DNA of 64,000 bases from an uncultured Gemmata sp. (GCA_937924775.1 CALDUT010000010.1:434001-498000), one strand, 5' to 3'; positions 36,162 to 45,568 are shown, counted from the stretch's first letter. Notes: generated by a model not told the origin, from the sequence alone. Numbers and translations: made by a program.

Positions 36162-37709
36162 TTACCCGGCTCGACGCTGCCGCTCTTCCTCATACTTGTG
36201 GAGCTTGTTGTAAAGCGTCTTGAGGCTGATTCCCAACTCATCACTGGTTTTCTGCTTGTTCATGCCATTTTTGGCATAAACATGCAGGATGTATTCCATT
36301 TCCACATCAGCCAGTGATTTGGTTGGAGCGTTTGGGTCAATGGTGGGGGCGGGTAATCCACCCAGGTTGGGGAAGGGAATGGTGGGCATTGTCGCGGAGG
36401 CCGGCCCCGCAACGCCACAGCCCGTGCTAGGATGCCCAGCAACCGGTGGGCCCATCGAGGGTGTGCCCGAACCCACCGGATAGCCCATTGGAATGGTGAC
36501 CGACGGCTTGGGGGACGTCATATCGCGCGGTAGATGGTCGGGCGTGATCGGTTGCCCGCCCGAAATGATCCACGCGTACTCCATGGCATTCGACAATTCT
36601 CGAACATTCCCCGTATAGTTATGCTGCATCAGGACTTGCAACGCCTCGGGCGTTAATAGGGGCGACACGGCTTCCACCGGGCGTTTGGCATGCCGGGCCA
36701 ACAGATGCACCGCGAGGGCCGGGATGTCGTCGCGGCGTTCCCGCAGCGGCGGCAGGTGAATGTGGAACATATTGAGCCGGTGCAGCAGGTCTTCCCGGAA
36801 TTGACCCTCGGCGATCATTTGCCGTAAGTCCTTATTGGTAGCACTGATGATACGGACATCGACGGTGATGGGTTGACTCTCACCCAACCGTTGGATTTCC
36901 CCAGATTCGAGAAAACGGAGCAATTTCACCTGGAGGTTTTTGTCCAAATCGCCCAGTTCATCGAGGAAGACCGTACCACCGTTGGCCACTTCGAAGAAGC
37001 CTTTGTGGTCGCGATCAGCCCCAGTGAAAGCCCCTTTCTTGTGGCCAAACAATTGACTTTCGGCGAGAGTTTGGGTCAGTGCCCCACAATTGACCGGAAC
37101 AAACGGCATGTCAGCCCGTTTGCTTTTGGCGAACAGGGCCCGAGCGACCACTTCCTTGCCGGTGCCGGTTTCGCCCGTGATCAGCACTCGGCCATCGGTC
37201 GGACCAACGCGTTCGATGAACTGAATCACCGGCTGCATCGCAGGACTTTGACCGATCAATCCCAGGGGACCTTCCGCATTCAGAACCCGGCTTTCCAAGG
37301 CCGCGGTTTTGTTCTTGAGTTTGCGTTTCTCCTGAATGCGCAGAAGAAGTGCTTCAATATCGGCGAGTTTGCAGGGTTTGGTCAGATAATCGAACGCTCC
37401 CAGCCGCAAAGCTTCGACCGCGGTTTCAGCACTGCTGTAGCCGGTCATAATAACGGCTTCAGTATCTGGCGAGGTTTGCTTGAGGGTGGCGAGAACTTGC
37501 AACCCGGCTTTGTCGTGTTCCATCCGCAAATCGAGAATGGCCGCGTCGAAGGTCGCTTTGCGGGCCATCTCCATCCCAGTACGGCTATCGGGGCAAACGG
37601 TCACCTCGTGTCCCAAGCGGGGAAGTTCGGCCTTCATGAACTCCCGCAGAGGGGCTTCGTCGTCCACGAACAGGATTCGCAGCTTATTGTGTGCGGGTGT
37701 GGTAGCCAC
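36162..37709 (-). CDS. Sigma-54-dependent NtrC-family response regulator
   Basis: A 515-residue transcriptional activator for RpoN promoters. An N-terminal receiver domain carries DDE and the phospho-acceptor in AILDLRMEHD; the central AAA+ domain has GETGTGKE (Walker A), the sigma-54-contacting GAFTGA loop and the VFLDELGDL Walker B; a proline/glycine-rich linker leads to a Fis-type HTH (NKQKTSDELGISLKTLYNKL). A GTG at 37709 with AGGGAG seven bases upstream is the best start; a TTG at 37727 would add six residues. The sensor kinase gene lies just upstream on the same strand, forming a two-component pair. Confidence 0.92.
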   Translation of the reverse strand: MATTPAHNKLRILFVDDEAPLREFMKAELPRLGHEVTVCPDSRTGMEMARKATFDAAILDLRMEHDKAGLQVLATLKQTSPDTEAVIMTGYSSAETAVEALRLGAFDYLTKPCKLADIEALLLRIQEKRKLKNKTAALESRVLNAEGPLGLIGQSPAMQPVIQFIERVGPTDGRVLITGETGTGKEVVARALFAKSKRADMPFVPVNCGALTQTLAESQLFGHKKGAFTGADRDHKGFFEVANGGTVFLDELGDLDKNLQVKLLRFLESGEIQRLGESQPITVDVRIISATNKDLRQMIAEGQFREDLLHRLNMFHIHLPPLRERRDDIPALAVHLLARHAKRPVEAVSPLLTPEALQVLMQHNYTGNVRELSNAMEYAWIISGGQPITPDHLPRDMTSPKPSVTIPMGYPVGSGTPSMGPPVAGHPSTGCGVAGPASATMPTIPFPNLGGLPAPTIDPNAPTKSLADVEMEYILHVYAKNGMNKQKTSDELGISLKTLYNKLHKYEEERQRRAG

Positions 37710-37716
37710 GCGCGTT

Positions 37717-37722
37717 CTCCCT
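37717..37722 (-). promoter_or_regulatory. Ribosome-binding site deciding the GTG start of the NtrC-type gene
   Basis: AGGGAG on the minus strand, seven bases before GTG at 37709. The same style of site precedes the kinase GTG, so both start choices support each other. Confidence 0.6.
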
Positions 37723-37849
37723 AACAATCAACCGATTTCGGGGCGGCGAAGTTTAGACGCCGTTGCAGGAATTACAAGCCCGATTCGATCCGTGAATCCT
37801 TTCACTGATGGCCATTGCGGAAAATTCAGGCTACTGTGGAAAACACCAC

Positions 37850-39487
37850 TCACGCCGCTCCTCGCCGGCTGCCGGGGAACGGCAGAAGGTGTGGGCTATC
37901 GCCGTCGCCTTCCAGCGGCGATTGGGCTTCACCCTGAGGCTGTCGTAGCGGGATGCGTACCGTGAAGGTACTGCCCTGCCCCGGACCGGGGCTGGTCGCG
38001 GTGATGGTTCCTCCGTGTTGATCGACAATCTGATGGCTGATGAACAATCCCAGCCCAGTCCCCTTACCGGTGCGGTTTTTCGTGAAAAACGGCTCAAAGA
38101 TGTTCTGCAGCACTTCCGGGGTCATGCCGCAACCGGTATCGGTGAAAATCATCTCCGCGTACCCGGCGGTGGTCCCGAGAGTGATCGTAAGCTTGCCCCC
38201 ATCATCCATGCTATCCAGCGCGTTGACCACGAGATTCAAAATCACGCTTTTGAGGTCTTGGGCATTGACCGGGGCCACAATGTAACCTGTGGGTTCGAAA
38301 ACCACGGACTTGCCGCGGCTGGCCGGCAAGTGTCGGGCCACTTCGAGGACGCCGCGAATCAGGCCGGTCAGATCGGTCGGTTCCTTACGGCGGTCACTGG
38401 TTCGGCTGAAATCGAGCAGCTTCTGGGTGATGTCTTTGCAGCGGAGAGCTTCCTGCTGAATCATTTTCAGGTAGCGGGCAAGCACCTCCGCCTCGGCCAC
38501 TAGCACATTCCCCGAGGCCGTTGGACCAGTGGCGGCGATAGCGCTGAGGATCTCCTGCAGACGCCGTTCCAGGGCTTCCGCACAAAAAAGAATGCTCGCC
38601 AGGGGGTTGTTGATCTCGTGAGCGACCCCCGCGGCCAGAAACCCCACAGAAACCATCCGCTCACTGCGAACCAACTGCCGGCTTCGCTCGTTCACCTGCC
38701 GGGCTAGGTCGGCATAAACCGCATGAAGCCGGGCCACCATCGCGTTGAATTCATCGGCCAGTTCCTGCAGTTCGTCGTTGGAATGCAGCGTGATGGGTTG
38801 GGAGAAGTTACCTGCGTGAACCCGTTGCACGCCTGCTTGCAACTCGCGAATGGGGGCAAACATCCACGCCCGGAAATAATATAGCATCGTCCCTACCAGC
38901 AGAATTGCCCACACCAGAGCAAAACCCACCAACCAGATGCTTTGCCGAATCGTGCTGCTGGACGAACGGCCATTGCGTTGGATGTCGGTGATGAGTGCCA
39001 ATCGTAGATGCTCCGCGGTGCGGCGAACACGCTCCTGAGCGACGCGGACTTTCTCGGAGTTATTGGCATCTTGCGTCGTACTGGCCCCACCAACGGGTTT
39101 TTGTAGCCAATGCAACTCCGTTTCGAGGAAATCCAACTGCTTGCTGAGCAGGTCCATCAGGTGACGCTCTTCCTCACCGCCATCCGGATCGTACCCGGTC
39201 GCAACGGTGTTGGCATGAACATCGCGATAGGCGGCTAATTGACTGCGGATGCCCAAGATGTGGAACTGATAGCTTTGGGGATCGCTCGGCTCGATCAGTT
39301 CCAGACTGTTGATCGCTTCGATGATATTGTTAGCAGCGGTCAGTTCGACCAGTTTTTTGTCGGTCGTCTTTACGCTCATGTAATAAGCATAAAGGCCATA
39401 ACAGGTGCCGGCGGCCAGAAGCAGAATGCTGCCGGCCACAAGGGCCATCCCCAGCATCAGCTTGTGGCGTAAACCCCGGCGAGCCAC
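37850..39487 (-). CDS. Sensor histidine kinase with HAMP, partner of the NtrC-type regulator
   Basis: A ~545-residue kinase. Two TM helices (residues ~9-30 and ~182-202) enclose a periplasmic helical sensor, followed by a HAMP-like segment (REL QAGVQRVHAGNFSQP), a HisKA dimerisation helix with the phospho-acceptor in AAGVAHEINNPLASIL, and HATPase_c boxes LNLVVNALDSMDDGG (N), FTDTGCGM (G1) and GTGLGLFISH (G2). I chose GTG at 39487, which has AGGGAGG six bases upstream and starts right before the first TM; starts at 39562 or 39607 would put 25-40 basic residues in front of it. The gene is 140 bases upstream of the regulator. Signal ligand is unknown. Confidence 0.92.
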   Translation of the reverse strand: MARRGLRHKLMLGMALVAGSILLLAAGTCYGLYAYYMSVKTTDKKLVELTAANNIIEAINSLELIEPSDPQSYQFHILGIRSQLAAYRDVHANTVATGYDPDGGEEERHLMDLLSKQLDFLETELHWLQKPVGGASTTQDANNSEKVRVAQERVRRTAEHLRLALITDIQRNGRSSSSTIRQSIWLVGFALVWAILLVGTMLYYFRAWMFAPIRELQAGVQRVHAGNFSQPITLHSNDELQELADEFNAMVARLHAVYADLARQVNERSRQLVRSERMVSVGFLAAGVAHEINNPLASILFCAEALERRLQEILSAIAATGPTASGNVLVAEAEVLARYLKMIQQEALRCKDITQKLLDFSRTSDRRKEPTDLTGLIRGVLEVARHLPASRGKSVVFEPTGYIVAPVNAQDLKSVILNLVVNALDSMDDGGKLTITLGTTAGYAEMIFTDTGCGMTPEVLQNIFEPFFTKNRTGKGTGLGLFISHQIVDQHGGTITATSPGPGQGSTFTVRIPLRQPQGEAQSPLEGDGDSPHLLPFPGSRRGAA

Positions 39488-39493
39488 GTGAAA

Positions 39494-39500
39494 CCTCCCT
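39494..39500 (-). promoter_or_regulatory. Ribosome-binding site deciding the GTG start of the sensor kinase
   Basis: AGGGAGG on the minus strand, six bases before GTG at 39487. It contradicts longer ATG/GTG starts further upstream. Confidence 0.6.
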
Positions 39501-39607
39501 ACCCCGTCCGCATCGGGAGGAGCAAACGGCCCCTCATCGTGGGGGGAATTTACCAAGTGCATTCTTACAAAACGAGAGCAAAATTTTCCCAATCGGTCAA
39601 GGTCCAC

Positions 39608-39780
39608 TGAAGCCTCGGTACGACCCTATCGGTTGAGATGTTCGGCGAATCAACAGCAATGCTTTGTGAAAAGCAAATTTCTGTGACTTAACACAGGGGA
39701 GGCGGGGATGAACTTGCATTTCGGACCTTTCCCAAGTATGAGGCTTTTATCGAGACTAATTCCCTCACGGATGAGCCACC
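39608..39780. other. Divergent intergenic region (kinase and kdsD)
   Basis: About 170 bases between oppositely directed genes; both promoters should lie here. No clear element is seen. Confidence 0.3.
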
Positions 39781-40815
39781 ATGACGCCGCTTGCGGACCC
39801 TCAGGAATATGCCCGCCGGGTACTCCGAGCGGAAGCCGCCTCGCTCGACGTTGTTGCCGGGCGACTCGACGAAGGTTTCAGTGAAGTGGCGGAGGCGATC
39901 TTCGCCTGCCGGGGCCGAGTCGCGGTCACCGGGGTGGGCAAATCGGCTGACATTGGTCAGAAAATCGTTGGTACGTTCAATTCCACGGGCACCCGGTCCT
40001 ATCTCCTCGATGTCACCCGGGCTGTTCATGGCGACTTGGGGAGTGTCCACCCGCACGATGTCGCGTTGTTATTGTCCCACAGCGGGGAATCGGAAGAATT
40101 GTTGCGACTACTGGCCCCCCTGAAGAAGTTGGCCTCCCGATTGTTGGCAATCACCAGCAGTTCCACCAGTTCACTGGCCCAAGCCGCGGATGCCGCGATC
40201 ATATATGGCCCCATCAAAGAAGCCTGCCCGCTGGCCTTGGCTCCCAGCACCAGCACCACGGTGATGTTGGCTCTGGGTGATGCCCTGGCCTTCACCTTGT
40301 TGGAAAAACGGCAGTTCACCGCGGAAGATTTCGCCCAATTTCACCCCGCAGGTACTTTGGGGCGGAAACTGGCGATTGTCGCCGATTGGATGCGCCGCGG
40401 AGCCGAATTGCGGATAGCCCCGGCCACCGACACGGTCCGTGAGGTTTTCGCTCGCGTCCGACATACGGGGCGGCGGACCGGGGCCATCATGCTCGTCAAT
40501 GACCAGGGGCGATTGGTCGGGCTTTTCACCGACAGCGATCTGGCCCGGCTTTTCGAGAACCGGCAAGACACAGCTCTGGACCGACCCATCGCAGAAGTGA
40601 TGACGCGTAACCCCGCCGTGACTTCTCCTGGAACCCGTGTGGCGGTGGCTCTGGATATCATGAAAACACGAAAATTCAGCGAATTACCGGTGGTCGATGA
40701 ACACGGTTGCCCCGTCGGTATGCTCGATATTACCGATCTGATCGGTCTTGATCCGATCCTGGCTGTCACCGAATCCCGACGACCGCTTCGCCTTCACGAC
40801 CGCAAGAGCGCGTAA
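39781..40815 (+). CDS. kdsD: Arabinose-5-phosphate isomerase (KpsF/GutQ/KdsD)
   Basis: A 344-residue SIS isomerase that turns ribulose-5-phosphate into arabinose-5-phosphate, the first step of Kdo synthesis. The SIS domain has GVGKSADIGQKI and the AITSSSTSSLAQAADAAI stretch, followed by CPLALAPSTSTTVMLALGDALA and the FHPAGTLGRKL motif. Two CBS domains (residues ~215-330) follow, as in all KpsF/KdsD enzymes. Length matches E. coli KdsD (328). The stop is one base before the kdsC start, so the genes are tightly linked with the LptA/LptC-like gene downstream. This points to Kdo-type lipid A assembly. Confidence 0.93.
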   Translation: MTPLADPQEYARRVLRAEAASLDVVAGRLDEGFSEVAEAIFACRGRVAVTGVGKSADIGQKIVGTFNSTGTRSYLLDVTRAVHGDLGSVHPHDVALLLSHSGESEELLRLLAPLKKLASRLLAITSSSTSSLAQAADAAIIYGPIKEACPLALAPSTSTTVMLALGDALAFTLLEKRQFTAEDFAQFHPAGTLGRKLAIVADWMRRGAELRIAPATDTVREVFARVRHTGRRTGAIMLVNDQGRLVGLFTDSDLARLFENRQDTALDRPIAEVMTRNPAVTSPGTRVAVALDIMKTRKFSELPVVDEHGCPVGMLDITDLIGLDPILAVTESRRPLRLHDRKSA

Positions 40816-40816
40816 A

Positions 40817-41362
40817 GTGAATCAGTCAACCATCGCAGAACGCGTCCGCGCGATCGAACTTTTGGTTCTTGATGTGGACGGCGTTCTGACCGACGGACGG
40901 ATTGTTTATACCGACGACGGGCGGGAACTGAAAAGTTTTCACGTCCGGGACGGCTCCGGCTTGAAGTTGTGGCACGCTGTCGGTAAACGCACGGCCCTGA
41001 TTTCTGGGCGGCGATCCCCGGCTGTCGAACGGCGCGCTGGGGAATTGGGCATCCACACAGTGATCCAGGGCCGCGACGACAAACGCGCCGCTTTGGCTGA
41101 GGTACTCGCGGCCTGGGGGCTGACGCTCCACCAGGTGGCCGCGATGGGTGACGATCTGCCGGATGTGCCCCTTCTACGGGAATGCGGCGTGGCCCTCGCG
41201 GTCGCGGATGCCTGCCCTGAAGCCCGTACTGTGGCCGATTATGTCACCGTAACGCGGGGGGGACGGGGGGCCGTGCGGGAAGCCATTGAGTGGCTCTTGC
41301 AGCAACAAGGACTTTGGGACTCTCTGATTGCTCGTTACACGAGCGGCCCACGGAGAAGCTAA
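40817..41362 (+). CDS. kdsC: 3-Deoxy-D-manno-octulosonate 8-phosphate phosphatase
   Basis: A 181-residue HAD phosphatase that converts Kdo-8-phosphate to Kdo. The C0-type HAD motifs are present: VLDVDGVLTDG (nucleophile Asp), ALISGRRSPAVERRA (substrate loop), GRDDKRAAL (Lys) and AMGDDLPDVPLL (metal-binding acids). Length equals the family (188). GTG at 40817 is one base after the kdsD stop; a preceding ATG at 40748 overlaps kdsD by 68 bases and adds residues without homology. It ends three bases before the next gene, so translation is likely coupled. Confidence 0.9.
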   Translation: MNQSTIAERVRAIELLVLDVDGVLTDGRIVYTDDGRELKSFHVRDGSGLKLWHAVGKRTALISGRRSPAVERRAGELGIHTVIQGRDDKRAALAEVLAAWGLTLHQVAAMGDDLPDVPLLRECGVALAVADACPEARTVADYVTVTRGGRGAVREAIEWLLQQQGLWDSLIARYTSGPRRS

Positions 41363-41365
41363 CCA

Positions 41366-44300
41366 GTGCTGACACCGCGGCGAACCCTGATGTTGCTTGC
41401 CGGCTTTGTGCTGTTTGGCGCGGCGTATTGGAGCTATTCCCAACTTCTCGGCTGGATCGACGGCCTGCCGCAGTTACCCGAGGAAATGAAGCAATGCGGC
41501 GACGGTACGTTCCGCCCGCCGGTTCGCTCCACGTCACCCACTCAGCAAAAGCTGATGGACGCTTTTGGCGAAAACGCCCTGGAGACCGAATATTCGCATT
41601 ATCCGAATCAGTTTTCGTTCATCCATGGGGATTCAATCATCGTGGTGGCGGCGGGTCCCCTGCCAGCCAATCCCAACTCCACACGGGTCACCGTGGCCCC
41701 CTTCAGTGTCGCCATATTTGGAAAACCTAAACCGCTGCATCTGATGCAGCCCGGGGAGGTGCCAGAAATCAGCACGGTTCACTCAGATAAGGCGATTCTC
41801 GAATTTGACCGGGAAATCAAAAGCCCCAATGACATGCGGACAGCCCGCCTGGTGCGGATGGAGTTGGTCAGCGACGCTGAGATCGCCGGGCGCGATCCCC
41901 GGGCCGGACTTGTACATATCACAAACAACCAGCGTTCGCGCGATCCCGATAATCGGCTTGTGCTGCGCACGCCAGGCCCGGTCTTCTACCGCGATGCGAA
42001 TCGGGTTGCGGCAACCCCGGCCGCGGAAGGCCCCGACTTCTGGACCGATGCCCCGGTGGAAATTATCGATCAGCAAAACCTGCCGCGGCCCTTCGGTTCC
42101 ACCAGTCCAACCACTGCAGCGGTGCAAGGAGCCGATCTGCGCGATCCGCAGGCGGTGGCCGACATTCTCGCGGGTCGTCGGGCCGCTCCGCCGACTGTCA
42201 GTGCCGTCGGTTTACGGCTGTATCTCGTCACGGGAGACCCATCCCCCAACGCGAACTCATCGCGAAGCAATACCCGGGTCATCCACGGGGTCCGACGCAT
42301 TGAGTTTATGGAGAAAGTCCTCGTCCACTTATGGATCGACGGTGGGCAATCCTTTGTCGGAGAGCCGCAGTCGTCCAAAGATTCATCAAAAAACGCCCTG
42401 GTCTGCACACCACCGCCGGCGGCTTTGGCAGCCTTCGGAGCCCGTGGCCCGGCAGCCTACAGCGTGCGGCTCCACAATCGCGCACTATTGCAAATCGACA
42501 CCCGCGGACCATTCGCTTATGATGCGGAAAAAGCCCTGGCTCGCTTCGATGTGGTTCCAGAATCCGATCCGAACATTCCTAATGATGTTCAAGTTACACG
42601 CGTAACGTCGCAGGGGCCACCAAGCAGTTTGTTCAGTCAGGTATTGGAATTGGTGTTCGAGGGCCGTCCGACCAGCGGAACCGGCACTCTCAGTCTTCCC
42701 ACGATCAACAGGCTTCACGCGTGGACTTATACCCCAGGCCGCTTGCTCACCGTCACGTCCCAGCGTGATGACATGCAGGCTTACGGCCACGATCTGGTAC
42801 ACGATCGCCGGACCCAGAAGACGATTCTCACCGGGTCCCCATTGTATGTCCTTCGCGATCAGAATGTCTTGACGGCGGGGCACGCCCAGCGTTCCGCGAC
42901 GTTGACCACGCAGCCCGGGCCGAGGCCTGGCGATCGCATGCGCGTCACTGTGGAAGGCCCCGGCCGGGTCGAATTGTTTGATAAGGCGAGTAACAGCAAT
43001 ACCGTTACCGCTATCTGGCAAACATCGCTGGTTCAAACGAAAGACGTTCTTGATGGTTCTGAGCTGGATTTGTTCATCTTTACCGACGGAGCGAAGTTCG
43101 AAGATGTGAAAGCGGATTATTGGCTCAAAGGGAATGTGCTGAAGCTGTGGCTACAACCATCGCCACGCCCCGACAACGATTCCTCCGCGGCTTTGGCAGC
43201 TCCCATTCGCGGTTCTGCCAAACCCTCGAAGGTTCAGGCCATTGGCAACGTCAGCAGTCATTCCGCGGATTTCGATATTGAACAGACCGACCAATTGCAT
43301 GTGTTCTTTTCTGATGCCAAAACCGCTGAAGTGGAACCCATTCCGCCCCGAGAGATTGTGAAAAAACCGACAACTGCTGTGTCGGAATTCCCTCCGAAGC
43401 CGGAACCCGGCCCTGTGGTGGCCGTTCGTCCGGAAACCTCACCTTCTCCGAAGCCGCCGATCAAAATTCGCGCTAAAGACATCCAAACCTGGGTTCAACG
43501 CGTGGGGGTGGACGGCGGAACGACAACGTCCCCGGAGGATCGCTCATCGCCAGTTAAGTATCAGTTGGAACGGGCGCGCTGTGAAGATCACGTCTCCATT
43601 CATCAAGACCCGGTGGATGTCACAAAATCGCGGGGCATCGACATTCTCGCTCGCCTATTGCTGATCGACGGTGCCCCCGAAGGCCATGTGATGACGGTTT
43701 TCGGCTGGCCAGGCCGCCCCGCGGAAGTTCACCATGAAGAAATGTCGCTGATTGGTCCGGAAATCAAACTCGACCAGGTTCACAATGCCGCTTCTGTCAA
43801 AGGCCGGGGGGCCTTGCGCATGCCCACCAACAGCAATCTTTCCGGCAGCCAATTGAAAGAATCGGAAATTGTCGTGATTCACTGGCGCGATAGCATGGAT
43901 TTCAAAGGGGCTTCACGCTGTGCCGAGTTTGAAGGCAAAGTCTCGGCGACCCAAGGGGCCTCCTGGGTTTTATGTCACACGATGCATATCACATTCGACC
44001 AGCCGATCTACTTCAACACGGCTCAACGAAAGGCTACCGAGAACGGCGACAAACCAAAGATCGAGACCGTCCGCTGTTACCCCGCCCCAGGCGATGCCAT
44101 CGACGACCGGCAAGAATTGCGTGTCAGCTATCGCCAAGTGGAGATGGACGACACGGGAAAGGTTCTCAAAACCCAACAGCTCGACGCCTTCGAACTGCGG
44201 GTGGAAGCTCAAGTGCAGGATGGCGACGGTAAGGGGAAATACCGCCGTGTCACTGCGTTTGGACCAGGGGAGGTGCGCATCTGGCAACCGGGCGACAAAA

Positions 44301-44839
44301 ATTTGGCCGGCCCGCTCCCCAAAGCCGTGCCCAGCTCTCACGAAACGGTCCCTGTTCGCGAACAAGAAATGCAACTGACGATTGTCTCGTTCAATCGTAC
44401 CATGGTGGCCATCGATAAGGGGAAAATCTTCCAACAAGCCACGTTCACCGACACCGTGACGGCGTTTCATGTTCCAGCACCAACAGAGAACGTCACTATT
44501 TCGCGACAAAATCTTCCCCGGGGTGGTCTGTTACTGACCTGTAACAAAGAACTTGTGGTTTGGAGCCAAAAGAAAGGGAACGAACCGGCGGTGCAACGGT
44601 TGGATGCAGTGGGCAACGCCTATTTACGATCCGATGATTACGAGGGTTGGGGTGAAAAAATCAGTAACGACGGACAGTGGGTCCGTCTGGAAGGCAATAA
44701 ATCCACCCCGGCACGGATCATGAACCGCTTCAATCGCGGTAACGACCAACTGGGCGAAATCATCACCTACGACCGGGCCACCGGGGCTTTTAAGGTGGTC
44801 AAAAGCTATGGCGGCACACTCAGCACTGGGCCACGGTGA
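41366..44839 (+). CDS. Large LptA/LptC (OstA)-like exported protein
   Basis: A 1157-residue protein with an N-terminal anchor (RRTLMLLAGFVLFGAAYWSY) and a very long periplasmic beta-rich region. The C-terminus carries OstA-like repeats: VQRLDAVGNAYLRSDDYEGW, DGQWVRLEGNKSTPARIM and GEIITYDRATGAFKV follow the LptA pattern of 'damage a phosphate, mark the edges of strands'. Middle parts such as HSDKAILEFDREIKSPNDM have a similar strand pattern. LptA carries lipopolysaccharide across the periplasm; LptC is its anchored partner. The length is 5-6 times LptA (185), so it could replace LptC plus LptA in one chain. Its position right after kdsD-kdsC supports an LPS role. GTG at 41366 follows kdsC by three bases. 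Confidence 0.65.
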   Translation: MLTPRRTLMLLAGFVLFGAAYWSYSQLLGWIDGLPQLPEEMKQCGDGTFRPPVRSTSPTQQKLMDAFGENALETEYSHYPNQFSFIHGDSIIVVAAGPLPANPNSTRVTVAPFSVAIFGKPKPLHLMQPGEVPEISTVHSDKAILEFDREIKSPNDMRTARLVRMELVSDAEIAGRDPRAGLVHITNNQRSRDPDNRLVLRTPGPVFYRDANRVAATPAAEGPDFWTDAPVEIIDQQNLPRPFGSTSPTTAAVQGADLRDPQAVADILAGRRAAPPTVSAVGLRLYLVTGDPSPNANSSRSNTRVIHGVRRIEFMEKVLVHLWIDGGQSFVGEPQSSKDSSKNALVCTPPPAALAAFGARGPAAYSVRLHNRALLQIDTRGPFAYDAEKALARFDVVPESDPNIPNDVQVTRVTSQGPPSSLFSQVLELVFEGRPTSGTGTLSLPTINRLHAWTYTPGRLLTVTSQRDDMQAYGHDLVHDRRTQKTILTGSPLYVLRDQNVLTAGHAQRSATLTTQPGPRPGDRMRVTVEGPGRVELFDKASNSNTVTAIWQTSLVQTKDVLDGSELDLFIFTDGAKFEDVKADYWLKGNVLKLWLQPSPRPDNDSSAALAAPIRGSAKPSKVQAIGNVSSHSADFDIEQTDQLHVFFSDAKTAEVEPIPPREIVKKPTTAVSEFPPKPEPGPVVAVRPETSPSPKPPIKIRAKDIQTWVQRVGVDGGTTTSPEDRSSPVKYQLERARCEDHVSIHQDPVDVTKSRGIDILARLLLIDGAPEGHVMTVFGWPGRPAEVHHEEMSLIGPEIKLDQVHNAASVKGRGALRMPTNSNLSGSQLKESEIVVIHWRDSMDFKGASRCAEFEGKVSATQGASWVLCHTMHITFDQPIYFNTAQRKATENGDKPKIETVRCYPAPGDAIDDRQELRVSYRQVEMDDTGKVLKTQQLDAFELRVEAQVQDGDGKGKYRRVTAFGPGEVRIWQPGDKNLAGPLPKAVPSSHETVPVREQEMQLTIVSFNRTMVAIDKGKIFQQATFTDTVTAFHVPAPTENVTISRQNLPRGGLLLTCNKELVVWSQKKGNEPAVQRLDAVGNAYLRSDDYEGWGEKISNDGQWVRLEGNKSTPARIMNRFNRGNDQLGEIITYDRATGAFKVVKSYGGTLSTGPR

Positions 44840-44851
44840 AGCCGAACAAGA

Positions 44852-45163
44852 TCACGTCTCGCTCGAGACAAGAAGCGGCTGAGCCGCACCGTAGCCCACG
44901 ACCGTGGCCCATTCTCACACGGTCCATTTTTTGACAAGCCCATGAACGACATACGGACCGTGAGCCGCGAACTCGCAGACCGGTTCAGGCGAATCGCACG
45001 CAAATAATAATACCGCCCCATCGACGGGGTTTGCCAAGGCCCCACCCAGGACCAATACCCCCCGTTCTACCGCGGCCCACGCGTGGGCCAAATGAGCCGT
45101 CCGGGAGGGAATTCGTTGCTGCTCGTAATCCGTAACAGTTTCGTAGAAGAGCAAATAATGTAT
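44852..45163 (-). pseudogene. YciI-family protein, start and end mutated
   Basis: The frame reads IHYLLFYETVTDYEQQRIP, AHLAHAWAAVERGVLVLGG, ALANPVDGAVLLFACD and PYVVHGLVKKWTV, the pattern of planctomycete YciI-like (dimeric alpha-beta barrel) proteins, which normally begin with Met-His-Tyr. Here the start position is ATA (45161-45163) instead of ATG. After WTV comes TGA (44915-44917), and the same frame continues EWATVVG, where homologs have WTVREW; so CGA(Arg) seems to have become TGA. Two disabling mutations make this a pseudogene. Downstream frame ends at 44852. Confidence 0.65.
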
Positions 45164-45334
45164 GGTATGGCCTACCCTCGGCAGAAATGGCAAATTCCCT
45201 ACGGTACGCGCCACGAATGGCACTCGGGATCGAATCCTCCTCAGCACACAGGCCAAGAGCGGCCGATACCACATTCTGTTTTGCATGGTGCGGGTCACGA
45301 CGACCCGTACGAATTGACCTGAGGAAGGAATCCT

Positions 45335-45442
45335 ATGCGCAAGTTGCTTCTGGCACTGGTTATAGTCACCGTAACCTTGGGTAGTATCAGTGGTTGCAAA
45401 TCGAGCGGCGGGGTATCGAGCGGTTGTTCTTGTGGCCGTTGA
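45335..45442 (+). CDS. Very small lipoprotein (35 residues)
   Basis: ATG at 45335 follows GAGGAAGGAA (a strong ribosome site) and gives a 35-residue peptide: MRKLLLALVIVTVTLGSISG followed by CKSSGGVSSGCSCGR. The leader is a classic lipoprotein signal with lipobox GSISGC, so the mature part is only ~15 residues and ends with a Cys-x-Cys. A strong hairpin with a T-run begins 19 bases after the stop, so the unit has its own transcript end. It is too short for most gene finders; the signals suggest it is real. Function is unknown; an envelope-stress or spacer lipoprotein is a guess. Confidence 0.7.
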   Translation: MRKLLLALVIVTVTLGSISGCKSSGGVSSGCSCGR

Positions 45443-45460
45443 ACCGTCGGTCTCGACTGT

Positions 45461-45502
45461 GGTGGGAGTGGGAGGAAGCGCTCACTCCCGCCAATTTTTT
45501 TT
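45461..45502 (+). terminator. Strong intrinsic terminator after the small lipoprotein gene
   Basis: GGTGGGAGTG (45461-45470) pairs with CACTCCCGCC (45483-45492; one G-T), followed by AATTTTTTTT. The location, 19 bases after the stop, marks the end of the small gene's transcript. Confidence 0.85.
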
Positions 45503-45568
45503 CTCTTTTTGCAAAATTTTCATTTCAGCGATTTGCTTTTTTGGCGACGATAGCGCATGATTGTACAG

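Noticed and set aside
36873-37724. A 283-codon plus-strand frame opposite the NtrC-type gene
   Set aside because: Shadow of the well-supported AAA+ gene.
39481-39496. A second CACGTGAAAC, half of a parS-type palindrome
   Set aside because: Only one half matches; it overlaps the kinase start and its ribosome site, so chance is likely.
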